A stretch of DNA of 64,000 nucleotides from Marinobacter psychrophilus. GTDB taxonomy: Bacteria; Pseudomonadota; Gammaproteobacteria; Pseudomonadales; Oleiphilaceae. Positions 40,038 through 50,598 of the stretch are shown piece by piece. The position numbers and the translations under genes were made by a program. Under the pieces are notes generated by a model. The model ran no database searches, had not been told where the DNA came from, and saw only the letters and a program-made list of their open reading frames with translations. The number at the start of each line of letters is the position of its first letter. The first letter of the stretch is position 1. The stretch covers positions 2,852,001 to 2,916,000 of the forward strand of contig NZ_CP011494.1 of assembly GCF_001043175.1 (NCBI RefSeq), given 5' to 3'.

Positions 40038-41938
40038 CAACGCCCCCGCAGAAACAGTTTATCCAACTCGGCCAGCGTCATCACTGTCCAGGTTGGGCGG
40101 CCGTGGTTGCATTGACCGCTACGTTCAGTGGACTCCATATCCCGCAGCAGCGAGTTCATTTCCGGAATGGTCAACTGGCGGTTGGCCCGCACCGAGCCGT
40201 GGCACGCCATGGTGCCCAATAATTCCTGAGTCACCGCCTCAACCCTGTCACTCCGGCCATGCTCAATCAAATCAGACAGCACATCCCGCACCAGCTGCTC
40301 ACCATCGGCACCGCGCAACAACGCCGGAATTTGTCGCACCGCCAGCGTCTCTGGCCCAATGCGCTCAATTACCAGGCCCAACTGTTGCAGCTCATCGCCG
40401 TGGGTCTCAACAAGTCCGGCCTCTTTTTGGCTGACTGCCAGCGATAGCGGCACCAACAAAGGCTGGCTTTTCAGATCCTGCTGAGCCAACGCCTGTTTCA
40501 TGCGCTCATACGTAATGCGCTCGTGCGCCGCATGCATATCCACCATAATCAATCCGGCGCGGCTCTGTGCCAGAATATAAATACCGTGCAACTGAGCAAT
40601 GGCATAGCCCAAGGGCGGCTCTTGTTCGCTGTCTTCGGGCATTTGCGGAGAGTGAGCGGCAACGCTTGCCTGGTGGCCTGCAGACACACCGCCCCCGGCA
40701 TTCAGGGCCTTATAAAAACCGAGCTGGTCACTGGCCTGCCACTGATGTTGCGGATCTGCATGTGTCACTTGGCCAGGCGTTCGCTTGAGACCGCCAGGGT
40801 AGCCCAAAGCTGATTCACTTGCGGCCGATCCTGGCAAAGGAAGCCCTTCAGCCGAAGCCGCAACCCCCGTTCCAGTTGCAACCGCGTTTTCGCGACCCAG
40901 AGACTGCGCTACCGCGCCACGCAGGTGGTCGTCCGGGCGCACGTCTGCCAGCGCTTTGTGCAAAGTACGAAACAAAAAGTCGTGGATCAGACGACCATCG
41001 CGGAAGCGCACCTCACCTTTGGTGGGGTGAACATTAACGTCCACCGATCCCGGGTCTACTTCCAGATACAGCACAAAAGCAGCGTGACGATTGTTATAAA
41101 GCACATCACGGTAGGCCTGGCGGACAGCATGCGCCACCAGGCGGTCACGAATCACACGACCGTTGACGAAAAAGTACTGAAGGTCAGCCTGGCTGCGGGA
41201 AAAGGTGGGCAAGGCAACCCAGCCCCAAAGCTTCAACCCGGTGGCTTCGGCGTTAATAACCACTGCATTGTCAATAAACTGCTGACCACAAAGCGACGCA
41301 ATACGCCGTTCTTTATCTAGTTCTGACAGGGCCGGTCGCAGGTTTTGCACGGCGCGCTGGTTGTGGCGCAGATTGAAACCGGTATCGAAGCAACTTAGAG
41401 CCTGGCGCCGAACGCACTCTTCTACGTGGCCAAACTCAGTTTTTTCAGTACGCAAAAATTTGCGCCTCGCCGGCGTGTTAAAAAACAGATCGCGAACTTC
41501 TACCGTGGAGCCCACCGGGTGCGCCGCCGGCGATACGTGCGCGTCCATCTCGCGGCCTTCTACTTCGACTTTGCTTGCAGCTTCCTGATTTTCGGTGCGC
41601 GAAGTCAGGCTCAGGCGAGATACGGAACTGATACTGGCCAGTGCCTCGCCGCGGAAACCCAGCGACGCGACTGCTTCAAGGTCGTCCAGACTGGTAATTT
41701 TGCTGGTGGCGTGGCGGCTCAGGGCCAAAGACAGGTCTTCAGCGGCGATGCCACAGCCGTCGTCGCGCACCCGAATCAGCTTGACGCCGCCCTGTTCAAT
41801 GTCCACATCCACCCTACTGGCACCCGCATCCAGAGCATTTTCTATCAATTCTTTAACCACCGACGCCGGCCGTTCCACCACCTCACCGGCAGCAATCTGG
41901 TTCGCGAGCCGGGGGGACAGCAAATGTATATGGGGCAT
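40037..41938 (-). CDS. mutL: DNA mismatch repair protein MutL
   Basis: MutL couples mismatch recognition to strand excision. The 633-residue protein has the GHKL ATPase motifs ENALDAGAS (about 34-42), DDGCGI and [11 protein letters not shown] in the first ~110 residues, and a C-terminal dimerisation domain after a variable linker. The ATG at 41938 gives the [20 protein letters not shown] start of the family; an upstream TTG at 41962 is possible but less likely. Confidence 0.96.
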   Translation of the reverse strand: MPHIHLLSPRLANQIAAGEVVERPASVVKELIENALDAGASRVDVDIEQGGVKLIRVRDDGCGIAAEDLSLALSRHATSKITSLDDLEAVASLGFRGEALASISSVSRLSLTSRTENQEAASKVEVEGREMDAHVSPAAHPVGSTVEVRDLFFNTPARRKFLRTEKTEFGHVEECVRRQALSCFDTGFNLRHNQRAVQNLRPALSELDKERRIASLCGQQFIDNAVVINAEATGLKLWGWVALPTFSRSQADLQYFFVNGRVIRDRLVAHAVRQAYRDVLYNNRHAAFVLYLEVDPGSVDVNVHPTKGEVRFRDGRLIHDFLFRTLHKALADVRPDDHLRGAVAQSLGRENAVATGTGVAASAEGLPLPGSAASESALGYPGGLKRTPGQVTHADPQHQWQASDQLGFYKALNAGGGVSAGHQASVAAHSPQMPEDSEQEPPLGYAIAQLHGIYILAQSRAGLIMVDMHAAHERITYERMKQALAQQDLKSQPLLVPLSLAVSQKEAGLVETHGDELQQLGLVIERIGPETLAVRQIPALLRGADGEQLVRDVLSDLIEHGRSDRVEAVTQELLGTMACHGSVRANRQLTIPEMNSLLRDMESTERSGQCNHGRPTWTVMTLAELDKLFLRGR

Positions 41939-41982
41939 GGCTAGCGCGGACCTCTTTTGCAACGAATTCTTGAGCTAAACGC

Positions 41983-43353
41983 TCAGCTGGCAGGAATAGT
42001 AATGGTCTGGCCTACCATAACACGGTCACTCTGCATGTCGTTAAGGTGCATAAGCTCACGCACGGACAGCTGATTTTCCCGCGCCAGATCAGAAAGAGTG
42101 TCACCTCGCTGGATGCGGTAGCGGCTCACGCGGTTCTGCATCTGGCCGTTCTGCTTCTGCCACGCCAGCAGCGTACCCGGTGGCGGTGTTTTGCGGAAAT
42201 AGCCGTCGATACCGGTCATAATCGCAGCAGATAAGCGCTTGCGATAAAGCTCTGTGGACAAGTTTTTTTCTTCCTGAGGGTTCGAGATGAAGCCAGCCTC
42301 CACCAATATGGACGGTATGTCCGGCGATTTGAGCACCACAAAAGAGGCCTGCTCTACGCCGGGCTTGTGAAGTTCGGTCACAGCCCCCAACTGCCCCAGT
42401 ATTGCGCTACCCACGCCCAGGCTGGCGTTAATGCTAGCGGTCATAGACAGGTCCAGAAGAACCCCGGCAAGGGTGTCATCGCGGCCTTCCAGCGAGACGC
42501 CTGAGCCGCCAATCAGGTCAGAGCGGTTTTCGCTTTGCGCCAACCAGCGTGCAGTCTCACTGGTCGCTCCCCGTTGCGACAGAGCAAATACCGATGCCCC
42601 TTTTGGCTGTGGCGTGCGGAACGCATCCGCATGCACTGACACAAAAAGGTCGGCGTTGTATTTACGAGCCAGAAGCGTGCGATTACGCAGGCCAATGTAG
42701 TAGTCGCCGGTACGGGTCAGCTTGGCGCTGTAACCCGGGCGGCTGTTGATAAGGTCGTGCAGGGTTTTAGCCATGCTCAGCACCACGTCTTTTTCACGCG
42801 TACCGCGGGGCCCGATAGCGCCCGGATCTTCACCGCCGTGGCCAGCGTCAATCACTATCACAATGTCGCGCTTACCCGCGGGGTCGTGGGTAATGGTCGG
42901 CTTTGCCGCCTTAGCCCTATCAACTCGGGTGCCGCCCTCATCTATCAGGTCTACCACCAAGCGGTGGCCATATTGCTGGTTCGGTTTTAATAAAAAACTG
43001 CGAGGCTTCACGCTTTTTTGCAGATCCAGCACAACCCTCAGATCATTACCATTGCGCACCGCACTGCGAATACGGCGGATAGGGCTGCCAGACAAGTCCA
43101 GCTTGTCCAGGCTCGTCTGCAACCGGGTGTCTTTCAAATCAATAACCAGGCGGTCTGGGCCCTCCAGCGCGAAAATAGTGTGATCTACTTCGCTGGCCGT
43201 ATCGATGACCAAGCGAGTGTGATCCGGCGCCGGCCAGATTCGCAGGCCTTCCACACGGGTACCTGCCTGAGCCACCTGCGTGAGAAGTAGCAGGTTGAGG
43301 GCCAGAAAAGCCAGCACGGTTCTGCTGCAGATCCTGTTATAGAAATAAGCCAT
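41983..43353 (-). CDS. amiC: N-acetylmuramoyl-L-alanine amidase, AMIN and LysM type
   Basis: This periplasmic amidase cleaves peptidoglycan during cell separation. The 456-residue protein has a signal peptide (about 1-30, ending AQA), an AMIN domain (about 33-125), an Amidase_3 catalytic domain beginning IVIDAGHGGEDPGAIG with zinc ligands in DAGHGG, the VSVHADA block and the IPSILVEAGFISN glutamate, and a C-terminal LysM domain (YRIQRGDTLSDLA). A GTG at 43371 overlaps the tsaE stop, but AAGGGA fits the ATG at 43353. Family members are named AmiB or AmiC depending on genus. Confidence 0.92.
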   Translation of the reverse strand: MAYFYNRICSRTVLAFLALNLLLLTQVAQAGTRVEGLRIWPAPDHTRLVIDTASEVDHTIFALEGPDRLVIDLKDTRLQTSLDKLDLSGSPIRRIRSAVRNGNDLRVVLDLQKSVKPRSFLLKPNQQYGHRLVVDLIDEGGTRVDRAKAAKPTITHDPAGKRDIVIVIDAGHGGEDPGAIGPRGTREKDVVLSMAKTLHDLINSRPGYSAKLTRTGDYYIGLRNRTLLARKYNADLFVSVHADAFRTPQPKGASVFALSQRGATSETARWLAQSENRSDLIGGSGVSLEGRDDTLAGVLLDLSMTASINASLGVGSAILGQLGAVTELHKPGVEQASFVVLKSPDIPSILVEAGFISNPQEEKNLSTELYRKRLSAAIMTGIDGYFRKTPPPGTLLAWQKQNGQMQNRVSRYRIQRGDTLSDLARENQLSVRELMHLNDMQSDRVMVGQTITIPAS

Positions 43354-43367
43354 TGAACGTCCCTTTG

Positions 43368-43883
43368 TCACGAATCGGTGTGGTGCGCATCTTCCGGGCC
43401 AGTTATTTCCAGCTCATTCAACATATCCGCGCCCATCTGAGAGCCAGCGCGCAAGACGGCCGAACGACCATTGCCCTGGGATTCCAGATGCACTGTCAAG
43501 TCCGCAGTGGGCAGTAGCTCTTCACCCCTCTCCGGCCACTCCACCAAGCATAAATTATGATCATTGAAATAATCACGAATGCCCATAAACTCCAGTTCTT
43601 CCGGATCTTTCAGGCGATACAGGTCAAAGTGATACACCGGCGGTTGCAAATTCTCATAAGGCTCCACGATGGTGTAAGTCGGGCTTTTTACCGCACCCTC
43701 GTGCCCTAACCCGCGCAGCAGGCCTCGGCTGAGTGTGGTTTTGCCCATACCCAGATCACCATCCAGATAAATCGCCAGCGCGTTTTCTGCGCGCTGGACC
43801 AAGCGCGCCAACTCCCGGCCCAAGCGTTCGGTTTCACTGTCATCAGCCAGGAACAGCCGGCGCTCATTGCCAAAATTTGTCAT
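43368..43883 (-). CDS. tsaE: tRNA t6A biosynthesis ATPase TsaE
   Basis: TsaE is an ATPase needed with TsaB and TsaD to make t6A37 in tRNA. The 171-residue protein has the P-loop GDLGMGKTTLSRG (42-54) and the conserved VKSPTYTIVEPY and YHFDLYRL blocks. It lies between nnr and amiC, the standard gammaproteobacterial location. Confidence 0.94.
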   Translation of the reverse strand: MTNFGNERRLFLADDSETERLGRELARLVQRAENALAIYLDGDLGMGKTTLSRGLLRGLGHEGAVKSPTYTIVEPYENLQPPVYHFDLYRLKDPEELEFMGIRDYFNDHNLCLVEWPERGEELLPTADLTVHLESQGNGRSAVLRAGSQMGADMLNELEITGPEDAHHTDS

Positions 43884-43942
43884 AGATCCTCCGGTATGCC
43901 GCGAACTCGTTTACACAACGCTGCGCTCAATGACTGCTCCAT

Positions 43943-45535
43943 TCAATGCCCTGAGCAGGCTAACACCCGGGGCAAGGCATCAATAACATCGGTTGGCTGC
44001 AAACCCATATAGCCGAACTGCTGGGTTGCCATATTGGCTGCTGCCAGGTGCAGAGCTGCAGCCGTCACGACGGCCTGGGCCGGATCCGTCAGCTGAGCCA
44101 ATAAACCACCCGCAATACCCGCCAGTACATCCCCCATTCCCCCGGTAGCCAAACCGGGATTACTGCCGCTGACCACAAACATTTGACCGTGCATGGTTAC
44201 AATTACTGTGCCGGCACCCTTAAGTAGAATGGCGCCTCCGTAGCGCGACTGTAACTTGCGCGCGGCGCTTAACCGGTCAGCCTCCACCTCTGCAACGGTG
44301 CAACCCAAAAGGCGCGCAGCCTCACCAGGGTGAGGGGTCAAAACACGATTGTCCGCGGCTACCGACGTTTTGCTCGCCATCAGATTCAAGGCGTCGGCAT
44401 CCAGCACCTGCGGTTTGTGACACTCCAACACCTGCTGCAACATCTGTTGACCCCAGACCGACTGGCCAAGGCCTGGTCCACAAACCACCACGGTTGCCGA
44501 CGCTAACAGAGGCGCCAACTCAGAGCCATGCACAACGCCGTGGCTCATTACCGACGGGCACCGGCTCAGTGCCGCAGCCACGTGCTCTTGCCGGGTTGCC
44601 AAGGAAACCAGCCCTGCACCGCTGCGCGCAGCGGCCTCAGCCACCAGCAGCCCCGCACCACCAAAACCGCGATCGCCCGCAACCACTAACACATGGCCAA
44701 AATTGCCTTTGTGAGCGTTGGCAGCGCGCTTCGAAATACCCAAAGTAACGGAGGACCAGTCAGCCCGTGTGGCTAACACCGGCTCGGTACAGCCCCCAAG
44801 CTGCTGGGCAAATCCCAAATCCTCGAAAACCACCTCACCACAAACAGCAGGACCGTGGCCGGTGAACAAACCAACTTTCAAACCTATAAACGTTATCGTA
44901 GCATCCGCTGCAACGACATCACCCGCGGCTGCACCGGTGGTGGCATTGAGTCCTGAAGGTACGTCCAGAGCCAAAACGCCCGCAGCTGATTGATTGCAAA
45001 GCACAACAATTCGCGCGAATTCACCCCGTGGCGCACCATTCAGGCCGGTGCCCAACATGGCGTCTACCGTAACATCGGCCTGTTCCAAAAGGCTCGTCAA
45101 ATCCCTGTCAGTCGACTGCACTGCGTCCACCATACTGATCTTCTGAGCGCTCGCCCGCTGCCAGGCTTTACCGGCATCACCCTGCAGTTTAGCGGGATCT
45201 GTCAGCACCAGGCAGGTTACGCCCAAGCCATGGCGCAGAGCGCATGTCGCCAACAGATAGCCATCGCCACCATTATTACCCGCGCCGCAGAGCACCAACA
45301 CCCGGCGGCACTGGGGCCAGCGTCGCAAAAGCTGGCAAAAAGCACTGCGGGCAGCGGCCTGCATCAGCTCAAAGCCATCAACTCCTTGTTCGTCAATCAA
45401 GTACCGGTCCAAATTGCGCACCGAACTAGCGCTGTACAAAGCCTGCGGCAGGCCAGCTCCGTGACCTGCGATCGCTGACAGATCAGGCTTTGACAGACAG
45501 GACTCTGATAGACTGTTCCTTGCTGACCACGACAT
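43943..45535 (-). CDS. nnr: Bifunctional NAD(P)HX epimerase/dehydratase
   Basis: Nnr repairs hydrated NAD(P)H. The 530-residue protein joins an N-terminal YjeF_N epimerase domain (LCGAGNNGGDGYLLA near residue 75-90) and a C-terminal ADP-dependent dehydratase domain (GNFGHVLVVAGD, then GSNPGLATGGMGDVLAGI). The ATG at 45535 has GGGGTG upstream. It is divergent from queG and starts the long minus-strand block. Confidence 0.92.
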   Translation of the reverse strand: MSWSARNSLSESCLSKPDLSAIAGHGAGLPQALYSASSVRNLDRYLIDEQGVDGFELMQAAARSAFCQLLRRWPQCRRVLVLCGAGNNGGDGYLLATCALRHGLGVTCLVLTDPAKLQGDAGKAWQRASAQKISMVDAVQSTDRDLTSLLEQADVTVDAMLGTGLNGAPRGEFARIVVLCNQSAAGVLALDVPSGLNATTGAAAGDVVAADATITFIGLKVGLFTGHGPAVCGEVVFEDLGFAQQLGGCTEPVLATRADWSSVTLGISKRAANAHKGNFGHVLVVAGDRGFGGAGLLVAEAAARSGAGLVSLATRQEHVAAALSRCPSVMSHGVVHGSELAPLLASATVVVCGPGLGQSVWGQQMLQQVLECHKPQVLDADALNLMASKTSVAADNRVLTPHPGEAARLLGCTVAEVEADRLSAARKLQSRYGGAILLKGAGTVIVTMHGQMFVVSGSNPGLATGGMGDVLAGIAGGLLAQLTDPAQAVVTAAALHLAAANMATQQFGYMGLQPTDVIDALPRVLACSGH

Positions 45536-45688
45536 CGGACACCCCAAGCCAAAGAAACCGGTTTAAGACAAATTGCCAGCTATTTGTAAAGCATAGCAAA
45601 ACCACAAAAAAGGTCACAACTTAATCAAATTAAATCTGCACGCCAACGCCAGCAAAACCCAGATTCGCCCCACACACACGGCCGGCCA

Positions 45689-46795
45689 ATGACAGCATCA
45701 CTTGCAACATCAACAACCTGCGCAAAAAACAGTGACCAGACGGCGAATCTGCAGGCATTGGTGCAACAGATTCGCGACTGGGCCCAAGAGCTGGGTTTTG
45801 CCGACCTCGGTATTACCAGCGCCGATACGGGCGAACACGCCCAACGCTTGCAACACTGGCTGGAGCAGGGCTACCACGGCACCATGGATTACATGGCAAA
45901 CCACGGCGACAAGCGCTATACCCCGGCATCGCTGGTTCCGGGCACTGCGCGCGTCATTTCCGTGCGCATGGATTACCTGACGCTGCCCGACAACCCAGAA
46001 CAGGCGCTTCGCAATCGCGAAAACGCGTACATCAGCCGTTATACCTTGGGACGCGATTACCACAAGCTTATGCGTAAGCGCTTGGCGCAGCTGGCCAAAC
46101 GTATCGACAGCGCCCTTGAAGGCCACCAGCATCGCGCCTTTGTGGACAGCGCTCCTGTGCTTGAACGCGCTCTGGCCCAGCGTGCCGGGCTTGGCTGGAT
46201 TGGCAAAAACAACATGGTGATACACCCCAAAGCGGGCTCGTTTTTTTTCCTTGGGGAGATTTATACCAGCGCGCCTTTACCCATAGACGCGCCCTTTACA
46301 ACAGATCACTGCGGCAGCTGCTCGGCCTGCCTGCAGCTGTGCCCTACCAATGCATTTGTGGACGCACACATGCTGGATGCGCGGCGCTGCATAAGCTATC
46401 TGACCATTGAATTGAAAGAGAGTATTCCGGAAGAGCTGCGTCCACTAATGGGCAACCGGGTGTTTGGCTGCGACGACTGCCAGTTGGTGTGTCCGTGGAA
46501 CAAGTTCAGCAAACATTCAGAAGAAGACGATTTCAAACCCCGCCACGGTCTGGATAACACGTCTCTGGCAGCGCTGATGATGTGGAGCGAAGAACAGTTT
46601 TTGCAGCGTACAGAAGGCTCGGCTATTCGCCGCACCGGTTATCACGGCTGGTTGCGCAATCTGGCGGTCGGGCTGGGCAACGCCCCTACCACCATTCCGG
46701 TGTTAGAAGCGCTGCGGGCGCGCCAGGATTACCCGTCTGAGATGGTACGCGAGCATGTGGAGTGGGCGCTGGCCCAACACGGACTGGCACTTTGA
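45689..46795 (+). CDS. queG: Epoxyqueuosine reductase QueG
   Basis: QueG reduces epoxyqueuosine to queuosine in tRNA using cobalamin and two [4Fe-4S] clusters. The 368-residue protein has the family DUF1730 domain, the GRDYHKLMRKRL region, and the cluster motifs CGSCSACLQLCPTNAF and CDDCQLVCPWN. It is divergent from nnr, 153 nt apart, and converges on orn. Confidence 0.95.
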   Translation: MTASLATSTTCAKNSDQTANLQALVQQIRDWAQELGFADLGITSADTGEHAQRLQHWLEQGYHGTMDYMANHGDKRYTPASLVPGTARVISVRMDYLTLPDNPEQALRNRENAYISRYTLGRDYHKLMRKRLAQLAKRIDSALEGHQHRAFVDSAPVLERALAQRAGLGWIGKNNMVIHPKAGSFFFLGEIYTSAPLPIDAPFTTDHCGSCSACLQLCPTNAFVDAHMLDARRCISYLTIELKESIPEELRPLMGNRVFGCDDCQLVCPWNKFSKHSEEDDFKPRHGLDNTSLAALMMWSEEQFLQRTEGSAIRRTGYHGWLRNLAVGLGNAPTTIPVLEALRARQDYPSEMVREHVEWALAQHGLAL

Positions 46796-46855
46796 AAAGC
46801 AACAGTTGCACCCCGGGCGTTCGTATCGCTTGTGCGCATCAGAATTTAAACGATC

Positions 46856-47398
46856 TTACAGTTTAAAAAAATGCTCGCGATAATGGCGCAGCTCGTTAAT
46901 AGAATCGCGAATATCATCCAGCGCTAGATGATTGCCCTGTTTCTTGACTCCGTCCAGCACATCCGGACGCCAACGCCGCGCCAGCTCTTTGATGGTAGAC
47001 ACATCCAGATTGCGGTAATGGAAGAACTCTTCTAGCTGCGGCATGTACTTGACCAAAAAGCGCCGGTCTTGGCCGATACTGTTGCCGCACAAAGGAGAAT
47101 CACCCGGTTCCAGGTGTTCGCGCAAAAACGCCAGGGTCTGCTGCTCGGCTTCGGCTTCGCTGATACGACTGTCTTTTACCCGTTGGGTCAGACCACTTTC
47201 ACCGTGGGTACGGGTACACCATTCGTCCATCGCGCCCATCAGAGTGTCAGACTGATGCACCGCAAGCACCGGGCCTTCGGCAATCAGATTGAGTTCGGAA
47301 TCGGTAACCAGGGTAGCCATTTCAATAATGCACTCCTGCTCCGGATCCAGACCTGTCATTTCCAAGTCAATCCAAACCAGGCGATTGCCCTTTTCCAT
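46856..47398 (-). CDS. orn: Oligoribonuclease
   Basis: Orn is a 3'-5' exoribonuclease that degrades short RNAs, including the pGpG formed when c-di-GMP is broken down. The 180-residue DEDDh protein has D11 and E13 in [12 protein letters not shown], the SIGQDRRF block with the third acid and [10 protein letters not shown] at the end. AGGAG lies upstream of the ATG. It is divergent from rsgA, 162 nt. Confidence 0.96.
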   Translation of the reverse strand: MEKGNRLVWIDLEMTGLDPEQECIIEMATLVTDSELNLIAEGPVLAVHQSDTLMGAMDEWCTRTHGESGLTQRVKDSRISEAEAEQQTLAFLREHLEPGDSPLCGNSIGQDRRFLVKYMPQLEEFFHYRNLDVSTIKELARRWRPDVLDGVKKQGNHLALDDIRDSINELRHYREHFFKL

Positions 47399-47478
47399 CG
47401 ATATTTCTCCTACATGGTGCTAACGGTAAAATCCGGAATTTATCAGCGAAACAGTCGATAGTGCAGTCGCCAAACCGG

Positions 47479-47507
47479 TTGTATGACAAATAGTATGCCA
47501 ATATGAT
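47479..47507 (+). promoter_or_regulatory. Possible rsgA promoter
   Basis: A TATGAT -10 (47502-47507) has TTGTAT 17 nt upstream (47479-47484). The -10 is a 5/6 match and the -35 matches only in TTG. The expected start is near 47515, 46 nt before the rsgA ATG. Confidence 0.4.
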
Positions 47508-47560
47508 GACACAGCAGCTTTAAAACAACCCTGAAACTTTACCCGGTTAATGAAAACTCT

Positions 47561-48631
47561 ATGGCAAAACGGCGACTTAACAAACAGCAACAATGGCGCA
47601 TCGAAAAAATTCAGGGCGAACGGACAGCGCGCGCCGCACGTAAGGAAGAACAGGTAAAAGAGCAAGTCGATGCGGGTGAGTTAGGGCCGGAAGTTCAAGG
47701 TTTGATTATTGCGCACTACGGCCAGCAACTGGACGTAGAAGCCCTTGAAGGCGAGCACCAAGGAACCGTTGTACGCTGCTTTGTGCGCGCCAATATCGAC
47801 AGCTTGGTCACCGGCGACAAAGTCATCTGGCGCTCCGGTAAAAATCTGACCGGCGTAATCGTCGCTCGCTGCGAACGCATCAACCTACTGCAGCGGCCGG
47901 ACAACTTCGGCGCGCTGAAACCGGTGGCGGCGAATATTGACTACATTATCCTGGTGATTGCCCCCGAGCCAGAGCCCCACGACAACCTGATTGACCGCTA
48001 TCTGGTGGCGTCAGAAACCACTGACATTCCGGCCATACTGCTGCTGAATAAAACCGACCTGATCAACGACGACAACCGCAGCGCCATAGACGCACTACTG
48101 GCACGCTACGAAGCATTGGGCTATCAGGTGGTGCGCACGTCCGCTGCCTTGGCTGGCAACCAGCCACCGCCAGAGCTGGAAGCCCTGGTGAAAGATCGTA
48201 CGACGGTGTTTGTGGGCCAGTCTGGGGTGGGTAAATCGTCCATCATTCAAACCCTGTTGCCCGATGAAGAACTGCGGGTGGGCGCAGTATCGCAGAGCAC
48301 CGGCAAAGGCATTCACACCACCACCACCGCCAAGCTGTTTCACCTGCCCATCGGAGGCGACCTGATTGACTCGCCGGGCATTCGCGAGTTTGGCCTTTGG
48401 CATATGACACCGCAAGAGATCGAGTATGGCTTTCGCGAAATTCGAGACCTGATGGGCTACTGCAAGTTCCGCAACTGCCGCCACGCCGGCGACCCCGGTT
48501 GCGCCATTGATGCCGCTGCGGAAGACGGTCGCCTAAGCCCGGAACGCAAAAGGAGTTTCCACCGCATTTTACAAGCGATGGCAGAGCAGCAGGCTCGCGG
48601 CCTAAAACTGGCTCAACCCGGAATACGGTAG
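47561..48631 (+). CDS. rsgA: Small ribosomal subunit biogenesis GTPase RsgA
   Basis: RsgA is a circularly permuted GTPase that checks 30S maturation. In the 356-residue protein NKTD (G4, 163-166) precedes G1 GQSGVGKS (219-226) and DSPGIREFGLW (G3), the diagnostic permuted order. It has an OB fold before and a zinc-binding C-terminal domain (CKFRNCRHAGDPGC). The basic N-terminus (MAKRRLNKQQQWR) is typical. Confidence 0.96.
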   Translation: MAKRRLNKQQQWRIEKIQGERTARAARKEEQVKEQVDAGELGPEVQGLIIAHYGQQLDVEALEGEHQGTVVRCFVRANIDSLVTGDKVIWRSGKNLTGVIVARCERINLLQRPDNFGALKPVAANIDYIILVIAPEPEPHDNLIDRYLVASETTDIPAILLLNKTDLINDDNRSAIDALLARYEALGYQVVRTSAALAGNQPPPELEALVKDRTTVFVGQSGVGKSSIIQTLLPDEELRVGAVSQSTGKGIHTTTTAKLFHLPIGGDLIDSPGIREFGLWHMTPQEIEYGFREIRDLMGYCKFRNCRHAGDPGCAIDAAAEDGRLSPERKRSFHRILQAMAEQQARGLKLAQPGIR

Positions 48632-48722
48632 CGCCGGAAATCTTGTGCGTTGGGGTATACACTTTTTGATAAAATGGGCCGTTTATTAAACGTCGCGCCA
48701 TCGTAGCCAAAGGATTTTTCTG

Positions 48723-49556
48723 ATGATGGAAAAGCTGTTTGTTCTGAGCCAGCATATTACGCCCCAGCACTCACTCTCCCGTCTGGCTGGGCGCCTGGCT
48801 GACAGCACCGGTACGCCAGCCTTACGCCGCCGCTTGATACGCTGGTTTATTAACCGCTATGGCGTCAACATGAGCGAGGCTGAAAACAGTGACCCCGAAG
48901 CCTACGATAGCTTCAATGATTTTTTTACCCGAGCACTCAAGCCTGGTTTGCGACCCATTGAGGGTAACGAAAGCACGCTGGTTAGCCCGGTAGACGGTTG
49001 TGTCAGCCAGTTGGGCAATATAAGCGGGGGCCGCATCTTTCAGGCCAAGGGCCAATCGTTCAGCTTGCTGGAACTGTTAGGCGGTGATCAGCAGCGGGCC
49101 GATATCTTCGCCGAAGGTGAATTCGCCACCATTTACCTGGCCCCCGGCGACTATCATCGGATTCACATGCCGATGGCCGGGCAGCTGCAGGAAATGGTGC
49201 ACGTGCCCGGCCGATTGTTCTCTGTAAATCCGGCTACCGCGGCCAGCGTGCCCAACCTGTTTGCCCGCAATGAACGCGTCGTCTGCATGTTTGATACCGC
49301 GGCTGGCCCAATGGCGCTGGTCTTGGTAGGCGCAATGATTGTTGGCAGTGTGGAAACACCCTGGGCCGGCGTCGTGAAACCGGGAGCGGCGCCGGGCGAC
49401 GGCGGTGTTAGCCAGCAAAGCTACAGCGACGAGCAGGCCCTGAAGTTTGCACGGGGTGAGGAAATGGGTCGTTTCCGCTTGGGCTCTACGGTCGTGATGG
49501 TAATGTCAAAAGGCAGAGCTCAGTGGAGTAACGCCCAAAAACCCGGAAAAAAGTGA
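48723..49556 (+). CDS. psd: Phosphatidylserine decarboxylase proenzyme
   Basis: Psd makes phosphatidylethanolamine at the inner membrane. The 277-residue proenzyme has the LGST self-cleavage site at 253-256, giving the pyruvoyl serine S255 at the head of the small alpha chain, and the conserved HRIHMP block. ATG is doubled (48723 and 48726); AAAGGA lies upstream. It follows rsgA by 91 nt, as in Pseudomonas-like gene orders where other genes can lie between. Confidence 0.95.
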   Translation: MMEKLFVLSQHITPQHSLSRLAGRLADSTGTPALRRRLIRWFINRYGVNMSEAENSDPEAYDSFNDFFTRALKPGLRPIEGNESTLVSPVDGCVSQLGNISGGRIFQAKGQSFSLLELLGGDQQRADIFAEGEFATIYLAPGDYHRIHMPMAGQLQEMVHVPGRLFSVNPATAASVPNLFARNERVVCMFDTAAGPMALVLVGAMIVGSVETPWAGVVKPGAAPGDGGVSQQSYSDEQALKFARGEEMGRFRLGSTVVMVMSKGRAQWSNAQKPGKK

Positions 49557-49622
49557 AGTTAGGCGAAGTTTTCGGCCAGGTCGAAGCGTGAAGTTTGAAG
49601 CTTGAATTGGAAACGATCGCGC

Positions 49623-50591
49623 TCAGGCCTTCGCGAATGGAAAGGCCAGCACCTCATCAATAGAGCTGGCACCCAGTTTCAGCATCAACAACCGGTCCAG
49701 CCCCAAGGCAACGCCGGCGCAATCGGGCAAACCGCTGTCCATTGCGGCCAGAAAAGCGTCGTCTTGCTCTATGGCTGCCTGGCCGCGGGCCTGACGGAGC
49801 CGGTTGTCCGCTACAAAACGCCGGCGCTGCTCATCCGCATCCGCCAGCTCCCAGTAGCCGTTACACAATTCCAGCCCATTAATATACAACTCAAAGCGAT
49901 GAGCGACCGCGAAACCGCCAACCTGGCTGGTGCGCGCCAGCGAGGCCTGTGAAGCAGGGTACTGATGGATAAACACCGGGCAATCTAACCCTAACCGGGG
50001 CTCGACCGCAAAACTCATCAGCAAGTCCAGACAGTCATCGCGACTCATACCCACAAGCTGCTGCGGCTCCATCCATTGCCCGCAGCGGGCGTGCAGCTGC
50101 GCATCGGTGCAGGTAAATGGATCAATATGCGCCCAGCGGCGTAGCGCTTCGCGATAACTCAGAGTGTGCGGTCGCAAGCAGTCAAGCCAGGAACAGACCA
50201 GGTCCGCTACATCGTTCATCAGGGTTTGGTCATCAAAGCCGCAGCGGTACCATTCCAGCATGGAAAATTCGGGGTTGTGCCGACGCCCGCTTTCACCGTC
50301 GCGAAATACTTTTGTAACCTGGTAGATATCGCCACAGCCCGCTGCCAACAAGCGCTTCATGTGATATTCCGGAGAAGTCTGCAACCATCCGCCTTGACGG
50401 CCCGCTGCGCTCACCCGGGCAGAAATACCGCTCAGATTGGGGTCGGTGACACCGCAGCGGCCCAGCACCGGGGTTTCAACCTCCAGCACTTGGCGCTGCG
50501 CAAAAAAACTGCGCACAAACGACAGTTGTTGTGCGCGGCTTTTCAGGGCTCGGCTGGCAGCGCTAGGCCGCCAGTTATCAGCATTGCCCAT
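49623..50591 (-). CDS. epmA: EF-P--(R)-beta-lysine ligase EpmA
   Basis: EpmA (GenX/PoxA/YjeA) is a class II lysyl-tRNA-synthetase-like enzyme that attaches (R)-beta-lysine to EF-P. The 322-residue protein has LQTSPEYHMKRLL and GDIYQVTKVFR (motif 2) and GVALGLDRLLML (motif 3) but no anticodon-binding domain, as expected. The ATG at 50591 follows efp by 7 nt, making an efp-epmA unit. Confidence 0.95.
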   Translation of the reverse strand: MGNADNWRPSAASRALKSRAQQLSFVRSFFAQRQVLEVETPVLGRCGVTDPNLSGISARVSAAGRQGGWLQTSPEYHMKRLLAAGCGDIYQVTKVFRDGESGRRHNPEFSMLEWYRCGFDDQTLMNDVADLVCSWLDCLRPHTLSYREALRRWAHIDPFTCTDAQLHARCGQWMEPQQLVGMSRDDCLDLLMSFAVEPRLGLDCPVFIHQYPASQASLARTSQVGGFAVAHRFELYINGLELCNGYWELADADEQRRRFVADNRLRQARGQAAIEQDDAFLAAMDSGLPDCAGVALGLDRLLMLKLGASSIDEVLAFPFAKA

Positions 50592-50598
50592 CAACGCC

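Noticed and set aside
48650..48675. TTGGGG...TAAAAT as a psd promoter.
   Set aside because: The spacer is 14 nt; the alternative TTGTGC gives 21 nt. Neither fits.
49557..49622. Short GAAG-rich repeats between psd and epmA (GAAGCGTGAAGTTTGAAGC).
   Set aside because: Imperfect, very short, and not forming a hairpin; probably ordinary intergenic sequence between converging genes.
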